A DNA stretch of 64,000 nt from Mammaliicoccus lentus (GTDB lineage: Bacteria > Bacillota > Bacilli > Staphylococcales > Staphylococcaceae), in contig NZ_PPRS01000066.1 of NCBI RefSeq assembly GCF_002902755.1, positions 26,362 to 90,361 on the forward strand. Direction: 5' to 3'. Below, in pieces: positions 1 through 9,679 of this stretch (the first letter of the stretch is position 1; each line of letters begins with the position of its first letter). The translations under genes and the position numbers were made by a program. Under the pieces are notes generated by a model. It saw only the letters and a list, made by a program, of their open reading frames with translations, did no database searches and was not told where the DNA came from.

Positions 1-2
1 TA

Positions 3-50
3 GAAGATATTTATGGTAGTCTTGAAGATAATCAAGAAGGTCAACAATAA
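3..50 (+). CDS. 3' end of an upstream gene, probably UPF0342/YlbF-like
   Basis: Only the last 15 codons are in the window (ending EDIYGSLEDNQEGQQ, stop TAA). The gene just upstream of yhaO in S. aureus is, as I recall, a small UPF0342 protein ending in a similar L-D-E-I-Y segment, so that is my best guess. A strong terminator follows at once, which supports a real gene end. The identity rests on synteny and a few residues only. Confidence 0.45.
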   Translation, partial: EDIYGSLEDNQEGQQ

Positions 51-61
51 TTCTTAATTTC

Positions 62-107
62 AAAAGTCTTGTTAGGTACGTAGTCGTATCTAACAAGACT
101 TTTTTTA
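62..107 (+). terminator. Rho-independent terminator of the upstream gene
   Basis: AAAAGTCTTGTTAG pairs with CTAACAAGACTTTT and runs into a T tract. It separates the partial upstream gene from the yhaO operon. Confidence 0.85.
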
Positions 108-268
108 GGTTTAAACCGTTGTTTATTAGCTTTGTCATGTATCGTATATGCCTTGAATATGGTAAAATTAATACATTAAAAGACTACTTATTAATCTGAT
201 TATTCTATTGAATTGTGCTTGAATAAAATAATTAAGAAAATGAACTAATAGTGAAAGAGGTTAGTTAA

Positions 269-1453
269 ATGATTAAATTTATACATTGTGCAGATTTACA
301 TCTTGATAGTCCATTTAAATCTAGACATTATTTAAGCCCTTCTATTTTAAACGATGTTAAACAGAGTGGTTATAATAGTTTTACTAATATTATTGATGAT
401 GCAATAAAAGAACAAGTTGACTTTGTTATTATTTCAGGTGATTTATTTGATCAAGATAACAGAACTTTACGTGCGGAAGTTTACTTGAGAGAACAATTTA
501 AAAAGCTAGAACAAGAACAAATATTTGTATATATTATCCATGGTAATCACGACCCATTATCAGATTCAGTTCATACTGTTTGGCCAGAAAACGTTACGGT
601 ATTTAGTGATAAAGTTTCAACATATCAACTTATCACAAAAAATGGTCAAGTCGTTTATTTACATGGATTTAGTTATCAAAAAGATGCAAGTTATGAAAAT
701 AAAGTTGATGAATACCCTGAATCAACTGGCAATAAAGGTATACATATTGGATTACTACATGGAACTTATTCTCAAGCTTCGAATGTCAAAAGCAGATATA
801 CTGAATTTAATGTGGAAGACTTAAACAGTAAACTTTATCATTACTGGGCTTTAGGACATATACACGAGCGCCAAATGATTAGTGAACTATCTCAAATTCA
901 CTATCCAGGTAATATTCAAGCACGTCATTTTAAAGAAAAAGGCGAAAAAGGCTATTTATTAGTAGAAGGTGATGAGGCGAAGTTAGAAGCCAGATTTAAA
1001 CCGACACAATATATACGTTTTGAAAAAGCTATAATTGAAACAAAAGCTAAAGGTAAACATGCATTGTACGAAGCGATTCAAAAGTTCAAAGATAGTGTGC
1101 GAACTGAAGGGAAAGCCTTCTACCAATTAGACGTATATGTAAAGCATGATGAAGTACTTAAGCAAGAAGAAATTAATCAAGTTATTCAATTGATTCAAGA
1201 GTATGAAGAAAATCAAACTAATTTTATTTTTATTGAAGAATTAAATGTATTTTATGAACAAGATTCTGAAGTGATGTTAGCTAACGAATTTAATGATGAT
1301 ATTTTAGAAGATGACCAAATATTAGAAGATGCATTGAGCGATTTATATATGAATCCTAAAGCAAATCGTTTCCTAGAACCGTTTAGTGATATTGATAAAG
1401 AAGCACTCATTGAACGTGGCGAAGAAATTTTAAAAAGAAGAATGAGAGGTTAA
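269..1453 (+). CDS. yhaO: YhaO-type DNA repair exonuclease (calcineurin-like phosphoesterase)
   Basis: This is a 394-aa metallophosphoesterase of the SbcD/Mre11 type. The metal-binding motifs are visible in order: ADLHLDSPF near residue 8, GDLFDQ near 57, GNHD near 92, and the later LLHGTY and ALGHIHER blocks. The C-terminal part is acidic and likely contacts the partner ATPase. An AGAGG ribosome site precedes the ATG. It is followed after 4 nt by yhaN, its SbcC-like partner, so the two are co-transcribed. Family knowledge suggests a cytoplasmic role in processing DNA ends or hairpins. The partner is frameshifted here (see next entry), so the complex may not form in this strain. Confidence 0.9.
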   Translation: MIKFIHCADLHLDSPFKSRHYLSPSILNDVKQSGYNSFTNIIDDAIKEQVDFVIISGDLFDQDNRTLRAEVYLREQFKKLEQEQIFVYIIHGNHDPLSDSVHTVWPENVTVFSDKVSTYQLITKNGQVVYLHGFSYQKDASYENKVDEYPESTGNKGIHIGLLHGTYSQASNVKSRYTEFNVEDLNSKLYHYWALGHIHERQMISELSQIHYPGNIQARHFKEKGEKGYLLVEGDEAKLEARFKPTQYIRFEKAIIETKAKGKHALYEAIQKFKDSVRTEGKAFYQLDVYVKHDEVLKQEEINQVIQLIQEYEENQTNFIFIEELNVFYEQDSEVMLANEFNDDILEDDQILEDALSDLYMNPKANRFLEPFSDIDKEALIERGEEILKRRMRG

Positions 1454-1457
1454 AGCG

Positions 1458-4387
1458 ATGAAATTAAAATCATTAGAAATTTATGGCTATGGCCAACTCA
1501 TGTCTCGTAAAATTAAATTTGACCAAAGTTTTATGCAGATTTATGGAGAGAATGAAGCCGGTAAATCCACTATACAAGCATTTATTCATTCTATTCTATT
1601 TGGGTTTCCAACAAAGAAAGAAAATGAACCGAGACTAGAGCCACGATTAGGCAATCAATACGGCGGTAAATTAGAACTAGATTTTGATGGTCAAAGTGTA
1701 GAAGTTGAACGCGTTAAAGGTCGTGTTACTGGAGACGTTAAAGTTTATCTCCCAAACGGTAAAGTTAAAGATGAAGAATGGCTTAAACAAAAACTAAATT
1801 TCATTAATAAAAAAACATATCAAGGTATTTTTCATTTAATGTTTTAGGATTACAAGACATTCATAAAAATTTAACTGAAGATCAATTGCAAATGTATTTA
1901 TTACAGGCTGGTGCTTTAGGTTCTACAGAATTTACTGGTATGAGTAATTTAATGCAGTTAGAAAAAGATGCATTATATAAGAAAAATGGGAAAAACCCAA
2001 TTTTAAACGTTCAACTTGAACAGTTAAATGATATAGAAATAAAAATTAAAAACGAAGAAAAGAAAATGGCGGAATATGAACGGTTACAAGATGAAAAAGA
2101 TAAAGTATCTAGAAGGTTAAACCAACTAAAAGATAATTTAGGTAATCTTACAAATCGTTTATCTAGTAAAGAAAAAGAAATATCTTTACATAAAGATGTA
2201 GCTGAATGGAAAGATTTAGAAACAAAATTAAACATCGAACCATATACATTCCCTGAGCAGGGGATAGAGCGTTATGAATCCGCTATTAGAGCTAAAGAAA
2301 GTATTAAGCGAGATTTAACTTTACGAAATGAAAAACTTACACAAGTAAATCATACATTAAATCAAGTCAAAGTGATGTCAGAACGTGATGAAAAGGCATT
2401 AAATAGCATTCGTCAAAGAGAAACTGATATTAAAGAAAGACATCAAGAATTAAAGCAGTTAAATAAACAAATTGAAGATACAGAACGTGATAATACGTTA
2501 CTACGTCAAGATATTGGCTGGGATGAAGAATATTTATCTGTAGACACATCTGAAGCAATGAAAACACATATTGCTGAATTAAATAGAATTAAAGATGAAA
2601 ATATCGCTGAACGTGAACAAATTAAACGTGCGATGAACCAACAAGATATTGAACAAGAGCGTTATAATCATAGCATCGAAAGATTACACAATGACTTAGT
2701 TTCAGATGAAAATTATGAACAAAAGAAAGTATATAATCAAAAGGCTTTAGAGCTCGGGGAAAAACGTTCACTCTATCAAAAGATGGAAGACAGTTTTAAA
2801 AAGCAAAAAGAAGAAAATGAGAAAAGAACAAAACAATATCGTTTAGGCTCAGTAATTTGTGGAATTCTGTTTGTTGCGATAGCAATATATGCATTTGTTA
2901 TATCTCAATTTGTATTTTGTGGTATATTTGCCGTTGTTGGTTTATTACTTCTTGTACTATCATTTTTCATTAAAACAAAAGAGTTAGATCATGATGAAGC
3001 ATTTTCAAGAGAAATTGATGAACTTGAGGAGAAGGTGTCTCAGCTTAAACAGTTTTATAGTTTGGACTTTAATTTAGAAGAACAAACAAAAATAAGACAA
3101 GAATTAGATCGTTATTATCAATCACAAGAAATACTTGCTACAAAGCAAGCAGAACTAACTAAAGAATTAGAAAAAGTGGAAGATATCATAGCGAAAAAAG
3201 AACGAGCGATTGAGGAAACAAAATCAAGTCTACACGTTTCAAATCAATTATCTTCTCAGTTATTAAATGATGCTCTAAATACAATTAAGAAAATTAAACA
3301 AAACAGAATCGAAATAGATAGGCTATCTAAAATAAGAAATGAAAAAGAAGAAACAATAAATGCATTTTACAGAGAAGCTGATAGTATTGTCAGTCATGCT
3401 GGTATTCATTATCAAGAAATCTCTTTATTCCATGACGTCAAACAAACTCTAGACGAACAACAAAAAGAATCTAATATTAAAGCGAGAAATATCGAACAAC
3501 AAGCTTTACTCACAAATGAAATTAACGCTTTAAACGAAAGATTAGAAGAAAATAATAATGTTATACAGACTCTGTTCGATTATATTAATGTACAAGATGA
3601 AGAATCTTATTATCGTCATCATAAAGAGTATGTAACGTACCATGAGAATTTAAATAGATTTTCTCAATTAACAAACTATTTAAGTAATCAAAACTATGAT
3701 TACGACAAAAATACGCAACTTAGTTATATGACGAAAACAGATTTAGAAAATGAAAGAACTCAATTAGAACATCAAGTCGATGAATATAATGATAAATATT
3801 TATCAGTACAAGCTGAAATTAGTGATTTAACCGCAAAAATTAACCAGATGGAAACAGATGAAACATTATCTAATTTAAGACATGAATATCATTTATTAAA
3901 AGAAAAAGTGAACGAAACAGCAAAAGATTGGGCAGCTTTAAGTTATTTACAAAGCTTAGTTGAAGCTCATATTAAACAAATTAAAGATAAACGTTTACCA
4001 TTTGTAGTGAAAGATGCCACGGATATCTTAAAAACATTAACAGAAGGTAGATATAATCAAGTTATATATGATGAACAAACGGTGAGTGTAAGGCATGAGA
4101 ATGGTCAAATATTCCATCCAACTGAATTAAGCCAATCAACTAAAGAGTTATTGTATATTGCTTTAAGATTTAGCTTAATTAAGTCGTTACACAAATATTA
4201 TCCGTTTCCAATTATTGTTGACGATGCATTTGTTCATTTTGATAAACAACGTAAAGAAATAATGATTAAATATTTAATGTCAATGTCTAAAGATATACAA
4301 GTGTTATACTTTACGTGTAATAAAGATAATTCTGTTCCACAAAAACAAACAATAACTCTGACAAAAATAGAAGGAGGCAAGAATTAA
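1458..4387 (+). pseudogene. yhaN: YhaN SbcC-like AAA ATPase, broken by a 1-nt deletion
   Basis: Two reading frames together make one protein of about 976 aa. The first piece (1458-1847, 129 aa) carries the Walker A motif GENEAGKST near residue 33. It ends in a stop just after TYQGIF. The second piece (open from about 1833, first ATG at 1886) continues with LGLQDIHKNLTEDQ, long coiled coils, a central hydrophobic pair (around 2850-2975), the LSQSTKELL signature and the Walker B PIIVDDAFVHFD near the C-terminus. Restoring one T to the T5 run at 1828-1832 gives a continuous frame reading QGIFSFNVLGLQ. So this is a disrupted gene, or a sequencing error or slippage site in the homopolymer. The stop overlaps the start of yhaM by 1 nt. 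Confidence 0.85.
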
Positions 4388-5328
4388 TGAGAACGATAGA
4401 AACACTAAAGCCAGGAGATTCGGTTGATCATTACTTCTTAATACATCGTGCAACTCAAGGCGTAACAGCACAAGGTAAGCCATATATGACACTTTATTTA
4501 AAAGATAAAAGCGGAGATATCGAAGCAAAAGTGTGGACTGTCACTAATGAAGACATAAAACAACTTGTTCCAGAAACAGTTATTCGCGTTAAAGGTGATG
4601 TTATAGATTACCGTGGACGTAAACAAATGAAAGTAAATAAGTTTAGAGTAGCTACTGAAGAAGACAATGTAAAATTAGAAAACTTTTTAGAAGCAGCACC
4701 TCTAACAATTGAAGAAATGTCAGATGAAATCATGACATATGTATTAGATATTGAAAATGCTAAATTACAAAGAATCACACGTATTTTACTAAAAAAATAC
4801 CAAAAAGATTACTTCACTTTCCCAGCAGCGAGCTCACACCATCATAACTTTGTATCTGGACTAAGTTATCATGTTGTAACGATGTTGAGACAGGCAAAAG
4901 CCTTATGTGATATATATCCTATTTTAAATCGTAGTTTATTATACAGTGGCATTATTTTGCATGATTTAGGAAAAGTTAAAGAACTTTCAGGGCCAGTAGC
5001 TACAACTTATACAGTGGAAGGTAATTTATTAGGACATATTTCAATTATTAGTGATGAAATATCTCAAGTTGCAAAGGAACATAATATAGAAGGCGAAGAA
5101 GTTATGTTACTTAGACATCTTGTCTTAAGTCATCATGGTAAATTAGAATATGGATCGCCTAAACTGCCAATGGTCAAAGAAGCAGAAGTTCTTCACTTCA
5201 TTGATAATTTAGATGCGAGAATGATGATGTTTGAAAAACATCTTAAAAAAGTAGAAAAAGGACAATTTACAGAACGTATTTTTGCATTAGAAAATAGACA
5301 GTTCTATAAACCTGAAACTTTAGATTAA
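4387..5328 (+). CDS. yhaM: 3'-5' exoribonuclease YhaM
   Basis: This 313-aa protein has an N-terminal OB-fold-like region (about residues 10-90). It is followed by an HD phosphohydrolase domain with [13 protein letters not shown] near 155, HDLGKVKEL near 192 and [13 protein letters not shown] near 240. YhaM trims RNA, and single-stranded DNA, from the 3' end in a metal-dependent way. The start codon overlaps the yhaN stop (taATG) and has an AAGGAGG site, so translation is coupled to the yhaO-yhaN transcript. The length matches the family. No terminator lies right at its end; transcription probably stops at the hairpin near 5470. Confidence 0.92.
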   Translation: MRTIETLKPGDSVDHYFLIHRATQGVTAQGKPYMTLYLKDKSGDIEAKVWTVTNEDIKQLVPETVIRVKGDVIDYRGRKQMKVNKFRVATEEDNVKLENFLEAAPLTIEEMSDEIMTYVLDIENAKLQRITRILLKKYQKDYFTFPAASSHHHNFVSGLSYHVVTMLRQAKALCDIYPILNRSLLYSGIILHDLGKVKELSGPVATTYTVEGNLLGHISIISDEISQVAKEHNIEGEEVMLLRHLVLSHHGKLEYGSPKLPMVKEAEVLHFIDNLDARMMMFEKHLKKVEKGQFTERIFALENRQFYKPETLD

Positions 5329-5340
5329 TATAACGAGAAA

Positions 5341-5467
5341 TAGGGAGTGGGACAGAAATCTCATTTTATTAAAAAGATTTCGTAGTCCCACCCCCGGCAA
5401 GGATGACTAGGTATGAAAAAAGATTGTTATAAGCGCATTTTCATACCAGCCAGCTACTGCCAATACA
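5341..5467. repeat. Dispersed repeat family A (multi-hairpin), copy 1
   Basis: It begins GGGAGTGGGACAGAAATC and ends CAGCTACTGCC. The first hairpin pairs GGGAC..GAAATC with GATTTCGTAGTCCC. The second pairs ACTAGGTATGAAAA with TTTTCATACCAGC. Closely related copies lie at 35521, 60531 and, inverted, at 20429 and 62964; shortened ones lie at 10893, 22997 and 39176. A fragment of its first arm recurs at 5586-5612. Confidence 0.8.
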
Positions 5468-5513
5468 AAAAAAAGAGTCTGAGACAATTATTAATGTCTC
5501 AGACTCTTTTTTA
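5468..5513. terminator. Terminator after yhaM, bidirectional
   Basis: AAAAGAGTCTGAGACA pairs with TGTCTCAGACTCTTTT, with A and T tracts on either side, so it can work on both strands. Confidence 0.8.
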
Positions 5514-5520
5514 TGAGGTA

Positions 5521-5566
5521 AAGCACGTGGAATATTGCAAGAGAAGGTCCACGTGCAACATAAAGC
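5521..5566. repeat. Dispersed hairpin repeat family B, copy 1
   Basis: It contains ATTGCAAGAG..GGTCCACGTGCAACATAA, matching the repeats at 23020 (inverted) and 60704-60779. The ends are complementary (TTGCA/TGCAA). It lies between the yhaM and prsA terminators. Confidence 0.65.
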
Positions 5567-5617
5567 GACACTTCATATAAAAAATGGGGGTGGGATAAAA
5601 ATCTCATTATAATAAAA

Positions 5618-5651
5618 AAGGCTGAGACATGTATTTATGTCCCAGCCGGAT
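5618..5651 (-). terminator. prsA terminator
   Basis: GGCTGAGACAT pairs with ATGTCCCAGCC around a 6-nt loop. Read on the minus strand, a T6 tract follows. It lies just past the prsA stop. Confidence 0.8.
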
Positions 5652-5664
5652 TTAGTAGTTTTAT

Positions 5665-6633
5665 TTATTGAGCCGTTTGTTGTTGTGCAGCTTGCATTTG
5701 TTGCTGTTGTAGAGCTTTAGCATTTAAGATATTATCTTCGATTGATTTTTTAATATCTTTATCTTTGTAGTCTACTTTGTACTCATCTAATAATTTCTTG
5801 TATGCATTAATGATAAGTTTTGGTTCTTTTTGAATTTTCATTTGACGGTATTGTTCTTTTAGGCTTTCTTTTTGTTTTTTACTAGCTTCGCCTTTGTCAG
5901 CTCTAATTATATGGTAACCATATTGAGATTTCACGACATCAGAAATTTCTCCGTCTTTAAGTTTAAATAATGATTTTTCAAATGCTTCATCCATTTGACC
6001 TTTAAGTACAAATCCTAATGAACCATTTTTATCTTTTGTACCTTCGTCTTGTGTTTCTTCCTTAGCTATTTTATCGAAGTCATCTGGGTTATCTTTGATT
6101 TTTTTAAGTAAATCGTCTGCTTTTTTCTTAGCTTCTTTATCACTTAAGCCATCTTTAGAATCTTCAGATTTAACTTTTATTAATATATGAGAGCCTTTTT
6201 TAGCATTTTCTTCAATTTCTTTATCAGAAACTTTTATAGAATCGTTAATAAATTCTTCTTGATATTTAGAAGTTTTTTGTGATTCCTTGAAGTCTTTTAA
6301 AGTTGCACCAGGTTTCTCTTGTTGCAATGCTTCTTCGAATTTCTTCTTGCCACCATATTGTTCAATTTGCTTATCAACTTGTTTATCTAATTTTTTAGTG
6401 TCAACTTTGTCCTCGTATTTATCTTTTAAGACTTTGTTAAGAACAATTTGAAAAGCATTTTGAGCGACTTCATCGCTACCCATTTTATCTAATACGTCTT
6501 GAGATGATACATCGCCAGCTTTTGTTTCGATTAAAGTTTCGCCTGAATTATCTGAACCATTACCACAGGCACCTAATGTTAAAACTGATGCTGAAAGTGT
6601 TACGGGTAACACTAATTTTTTAATTGATTTCAT
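5665..6633 (-). CDS. prsA: Foldase lipoprotein PrsA
   Basis: This is a 322-aa lipoprotein. Its signal peptide (MKSIKKLVLPVTLS...) ends in the lipobox TLGAC, so it is lipidated at Cys23 and anchored outside the membrane. A parvulin-type peptidyl-prolyl isomerase domain lies around residues 145-240 (SHILIKVKSED ... GYHIIRADKG). The flanking helices form the chaperone part, and the tail is a Gln-rich stretch. PrsA helps secreted proteins and penicillin-binding proteins fold. AAAGGAG sits 9 nt before the ATG. It keeps the conserved Bacillales neighbourhood with hpr, hit and ecs. Confidence 0.95.
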   Translation of the reverse strand: MKSIKKLVLPVTLSASVLTLGACGNGSDNSGETLIETKAGDVSSQDVLDKMGSDEVAQNAFQIVLNKVLKDKYEDKVDTKKLDKQVDKQIEQYGGKKKFEEALQQEKPGATLKDFKESQKTSKYQEEFINDSIKVSDKEIEENAKKGSHILIKVKSEDSKDGLSDKEAKKKADDLLKKIKDNPDDFDKIAKEETQDEGTKDKNGSLGFVLKGQMDEAFEKSLFKLKDGEISDVVKSQYGYHIIRADKGEASKKQKESLKEQYRQMKIQKEPKLIINAYKKLLDEYKVDYKDKDIKKSIEDNILNAKALQQQQMQAAQQQTAQ

Positions 6634-6705
6634 AAATTAGAACTCCTTTTGTAAGAATACAATGATAAATATAGCACATTTAGGAAATTGATTACAAAAA
6701 ATATC

Positions 6706-7269
6706 CTATAAATGTTCTGTATTTAGTGAACGTTTTGTTAACAACTCGATGCCATTCTTTCTTTCTTCTATATAAGTCCCTTTTTTAGTAAACAATATAA
6801 TTTTTAAATAAAGTAAATCTATAATAGATATACCTATATTAACTGACATAATAAATAAAATATAATGTCCATATTGAGGGATGATATTGATTAGAAAAAT
6901 AGAAAGTGCAGTTATGGTTACAATAGGGCATATAAGTGCACAACAAAATACAATCTTATTTACTGGTTGATCTACACGTATATTATATAATGGTAGACCA
7001 CGTTTTGCTTTAGTCGTTTTATTCATCTTAAATGACTTACGATAATAAATGAGTACAATCAGGTGCAAAAATTTATGAATTGGATAAATTAAGCAAAGGA
7101 CGAATAAGAATAAAATAAACTTATCGTCCTTTAATGGTTGAATTTGTAAATACATGAATATTTCGTAAGTGACGATAAATGTTAAAAATGAAACTAAAGT
7201 ACTAATTAATACAATTCTCTGTAGTCCATACCGAGATTGTATATTGATGGATTTAGAACATAGAAACAT
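6706..7269 (-). CDS. Membrane protein, possibly DUF3267-like
   Basis: A 187-aa integral membrane protein with about four hydrophobic segments (near residues 20-40, 50-75, 105-130 and 135-155). The sequence PIHKFLHLIVL has the spacing of the HExxH site of DUF3267-type putative zincins, but Lys replaces the Glu, so protease activity is doubtful. The start is supported by an AGAAGGTG site 8 nt upstream. It lies between prsA and hpr, where B. subtilis has small yha genes. The family assignment is tentative and the function unknown. Confidence 0.6.
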   Translation of the reverse strand: MFLCSKSINIQSRYGLQRIVLISTLVSFLTFIVTYEIFMYLQIQPLKDDKFILFLFVLCLIYPIHKFLHLIVLIYYRKSFKMNKTTKAKRGLPLYNIRVDQPVNKIVFCCALICPIVTITALSIFLINIIPQYGHYILFIMSVNIGISIIDLLYLKIILFTKKGTYIEERKNGIELLTKRSLNTEHL

Positions 7270-7305
7270 AAGTATGTCACCTTCTCAGATATAATTATCT
7301 TGATA

Positions 7306-7851
7306 TTATGCATCATCTTCTGATTGTTCGTCAAGTAGATATTTTTTAAGTTGTTCGTGGTTATCTTCAATATGTTTAATAAAGTCACTACCATAAATTT
7401 GACCAACGATATATTTAACATCGGTAAATTCTGGCATATTGAACATAACTTTCTCATAATCAGTAGCTATATCATATAGTCTGTTTGTGTCATTTGAATA
7501 ACTAAAATAAGTTTTACGTAATACTGACAATCCTTTATCAGTTAACTCTAAATAAGTAGTTCTTTTATCGTGTTGGCTTTTAGGCATTGTTAAATACCCA
7601 CGTTTTTCTAAGTTTTTAGCAAAATTAAATACTGTAGAAACGTGCATAACACCGTATTTACTAACTTCTGAAATAGTTGCTTCATCTAAGCTTCTTATAA
7701 TAATTAAAATATGATGTTCATTGATGTTTAAATCAAAAGGTTTTATCCATTGTTGCCAATCCTTTTCGATTGTTTTCCATAAAGCTTTCGATAATTGTGA
7801 AACTTTATGAGTGAATAACATTTTCTCTATCATATCCCGTTCATTCGTCAT
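7306..7851 (-). CDS. hpr: MarR-type regulator Hpr (ScoC)
   Basis: This 181-aa protein has a winged helix-turn-helix around residues 45-110 (ATISEVSKYGVMHVSTVFNFAKNLEKRGYLT, then DKRTTYLELTDKG). Length and order of features match Hpr/ScoC of Bacillus, a repressor of extracellular protease and peptide transport genes in the transition state. The gene sits in the same prsA-hpr-hit-ecs neighbourhood as in Bacillus. AAAGGGGAG precedes the ATG. A hairpin in its leader (7879-7906) separates it from yhaH. The target genes in staphylococci cannot be inferred from the sequence. Confidence 0.82.
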   Translation of the reverse strand: MTNERDMIEKMLFTHKVSQLSKALWKTIEKDWQQWIKPFDLNINEHHILIIIRSLDEATISEVSKYGVMHVSTVFNFAKNLEKRGYLTMPKSQHDKRTTYLELTDKGLSVLRKTYFSYSNDTNRLYDIATDYEKVMFNMPEFTDVKYIVGQIYGSDFIKHIEDNHEQLKKYLLDEQSEDDA

Positions 7852-7878
7852 AACAATCTCCCCTTTATTTGTAAAATA

Positions 7879-7906
7879 AAAGCATGATACTTATGTATCA
7901 TGCTAA
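7879..7906 (-). terminator. Hairpin between yhaH-like gene and hpr
   Basis: AGCATGATAC and GTATCATGCT form a perfect 10-bp stem with a 4-nt loop. On the minus strand it is followed by TTTTATTTT. It should end transcripts of the upstream gene and make hpr partly independent. Confidence 0.7.
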
Positions 7907-7946
7907 GATGTAACACTTTAATAATATAATAATTTTAACATGTTTT

Positions 7947-8324
7947 CTATTTTTTTAGAAATGGTAGTTTCGTATTTTGAATTTCTTTTTGAATTTCATT
8001 ACCACGATTACTTATATTTTCAATATTTTTTTGAATGCGATCAATATTCGGATCGATATCAGCCTTAAATTGACTAATCATCGTTTTTATTTCTTCACTT
8101 AATGATTGAATAGCTATTTGACTTTCATCTTTAGTTTTTAAAACATATTCTTTAATTTCTGCTACGTTATCTTTAATTTCATTTATTTGAACTTTTGATC
8201 CATCAGCAGTTGATTTTAAATCTGTGCGTAAAGCATCACCTGAACGATCAGTGTTAAGTATTGCTGTTGCAAAACCAGTTGCAAGTCCAACACCTACACC
8301 TAAAGCGAATCTTGTAAATTTCAT
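7947..8324 (-). CDS. YtxH-domain protein (YhaH-like)
   Basis: A 125-aa protein with an N-terminal hydrophobic, Gly-rich segment (FALGVGVGLATGFATAIL) typical of YtxH/gas-vesicle-like small proteins. A long amphipathic helical region full of K, E, I and Q follows and probably forms a coiled coil. It is probably membrane-anchored with a cytoplasmic tail. AAGGAGG precedes the ATG. The position between hpr and hit equals that of yhaH in B. subtilis. The biochemical role is unknown; general stress proteins share this domain. Confidence 0.7.
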   Translation of the reverse strand: MKFTRFALGVGVGLATGFATAILNTDRSGDALRTDLKSTADGSKVQINEIKDNVAEIKEYVLKTKDESQIAIQSLSEEIKTMISQFKADIDPNIDRIQKNIENISNRGNEIQKEIQNTKLPFLKK

Positions 8325-8389
8325 AATTTTTCCTCCTTAGTACTCTTAGTTATTTACTTACCCATTTAAAGAAGAGATAAGCACAATTA

Positions 8390-8812
8390 TTAAAATTGTG
8401 ATTGGATAGCTTTTGCAATTTCTTCTTTTTTAGCATCGTCTAATTTATCTTCATTTGTTTCCCAAATGTAGCCAAATCCATCGATATCATCTTTATATCT
8501 TGGAATAAGGTGGAAGTGTATATGATATACAGATTGTGAAGCAAACTCACCGTTATTTTGAATAATGTTCAAGCCATCAGGATTAAATGCTTTTTTAATG
8601 GCATTAGCAACAATTGGTAACGCCTCAGAAATATGTTTCATCGTTTCTGCATCTGTTTCATAAATATTTGGTGAAGCTTTTTTCGGAATTAATAACGTAT
8701 GACCTTTAGTAACTTGTGAAATATCTAAAAATGCATACACGTGTTCATTTTCATAAATTTTAAATGAAGGAATTTCTCCGTCGATTATTTTGCTGAATAT
8801 TGTTTCTGACAT
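8390..8812 (-). CDS. hit: HIT family protein Hit
   Basis: A 140-aa histidine-triad nucleotide-binding protein. The triad is visible as HIHFHLIP near residue 98, and the N-terminal CIF-type segment reads TIFSKIIDGEIPSFKIYE. Members hydrolyse nucleotide phosphoramidates and related mononucleotides in the cytoplasm. TAGGAG precedes the ATG. It is divergent from ecsA, as in Bacillus and S. aureus. Confidence 0.9.
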   Translation of the reverse strand: MSETIFSKIIDGEIPSFKIYENEHVYAFLDISQVTKGHTLLIPKKASPNIYETDAETMKHISEALPIVANAIKKAFNPDGLNIIQNNGEFASQSVYHIHFHLIPRYKDDIDGFGYIWETNEDKLDDAKKEEIAKAIQSQF

Positions 8813-8941
8813 GTTATCATCTCCTATGTAAATATTATGTTTATTATATCATGCTCAAAGTTTCTTCTCATTAGATTAAGATAATATTTGATGAACGAAA
8901 CAATAAGAACATGCTACAATGTATTTTGGAGGTGCGTTCAC

Positions 8942-9679
8942 ATGGCAATTAAAGTGAATAATTTAACAGGCGGCTATGGCAAGAAAGCTGTCATCCATGA
9001 TATCTCATTCGAATGTAAAGCTAATGAAGTAGTAGGGCTTATCGGTTTAAATGGAGCAGGGAAAAGTACTACTATTAAACACTTATTAGGATTATTGACA
9101 CCACAACAAGGTGAGATGTCTGTTAATAATATTGATATAAAATCTGATATAGAATCATATAGAAGAAATCTTACATATATACCGGAAAGTCCAGTATTAT
9201 ATGATGAATTAACATTAGAAGAACATATTTATATGACTGCTATGGCATATGGAATTGATAAGAAAACAGCACTAGATAGAGTGATGCCGTTATTAAAAAG
9301 ATTAAGACTAGAAAATGAATTGAAAGTATTCCCAATACATTTTTCTAAAGGTATGAAACAAAAGGTCATGATTGTATGTGCATTTTTAGTTGAACCAGCA
9401 CAATATATTATCGACGAACCATTTTTAGGACTGGACCCTCTAGGTATTCAAACTATGTTAGATCTTATTGTTGAAAGACGAAATCAAGGTGCATCAGTGT
9501 TAATGTCTACTCACATATTAGCAACTGCTGAAAGATATTGTGATCGTTTTATTATATTGCATAAAGGTAAACTCATCGCGATGGGAAACTTAGATGAATT
9601 AAGGGAAAAGACAGGACTTACAAATGCTACTTTGGATGATATTTATATTCATTTAACACAAGGTGAGACATATGTATGA
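8942..9679 (+). CDS. ecsA: ABC transporter ATP-binding protein EcsA
   Basis: A 245-aa ATPase with Walker A GLNGAGKST near residue 37, a signature variant FSKGMKQK near 138 (in place of LSGGQ), and Walker B YIIDEPFLGLDP near 158, then the H-loop STHIL. The chosen start has GGAGGTG 7 nt upstream; an in-frame ATG 54 nt earlier lacks a good site. EcsAB affects protein secretion, processing by membrane proteases and, in S. aureus, cell-wall and virulence traits; the substrate is unsettled. ecsB overlaps its 3' end by 8 nt. Confidence 0.9.
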   Translation: MAIKVNNLTGGYGKKAVIHDISFECKANEVVGLIGLNGAGKSTTIKHLLGLLTPQQGEMSVNNIDIKSDIESYRRNLTYIPESPVLYDELTLEEHIYMTAMAYGIDKKTALDRVMPLLKRLRLENELKVFPIHFSKGMKQKVMIVCAFLVEPAQYIIDEPFLGLDPLGIQTMLDLIVERRNQGASVLMSTHILATAERYCDRFIILHKGKLIAMGNLDELREKTGLTNATLDDIYIHLTQGETYV

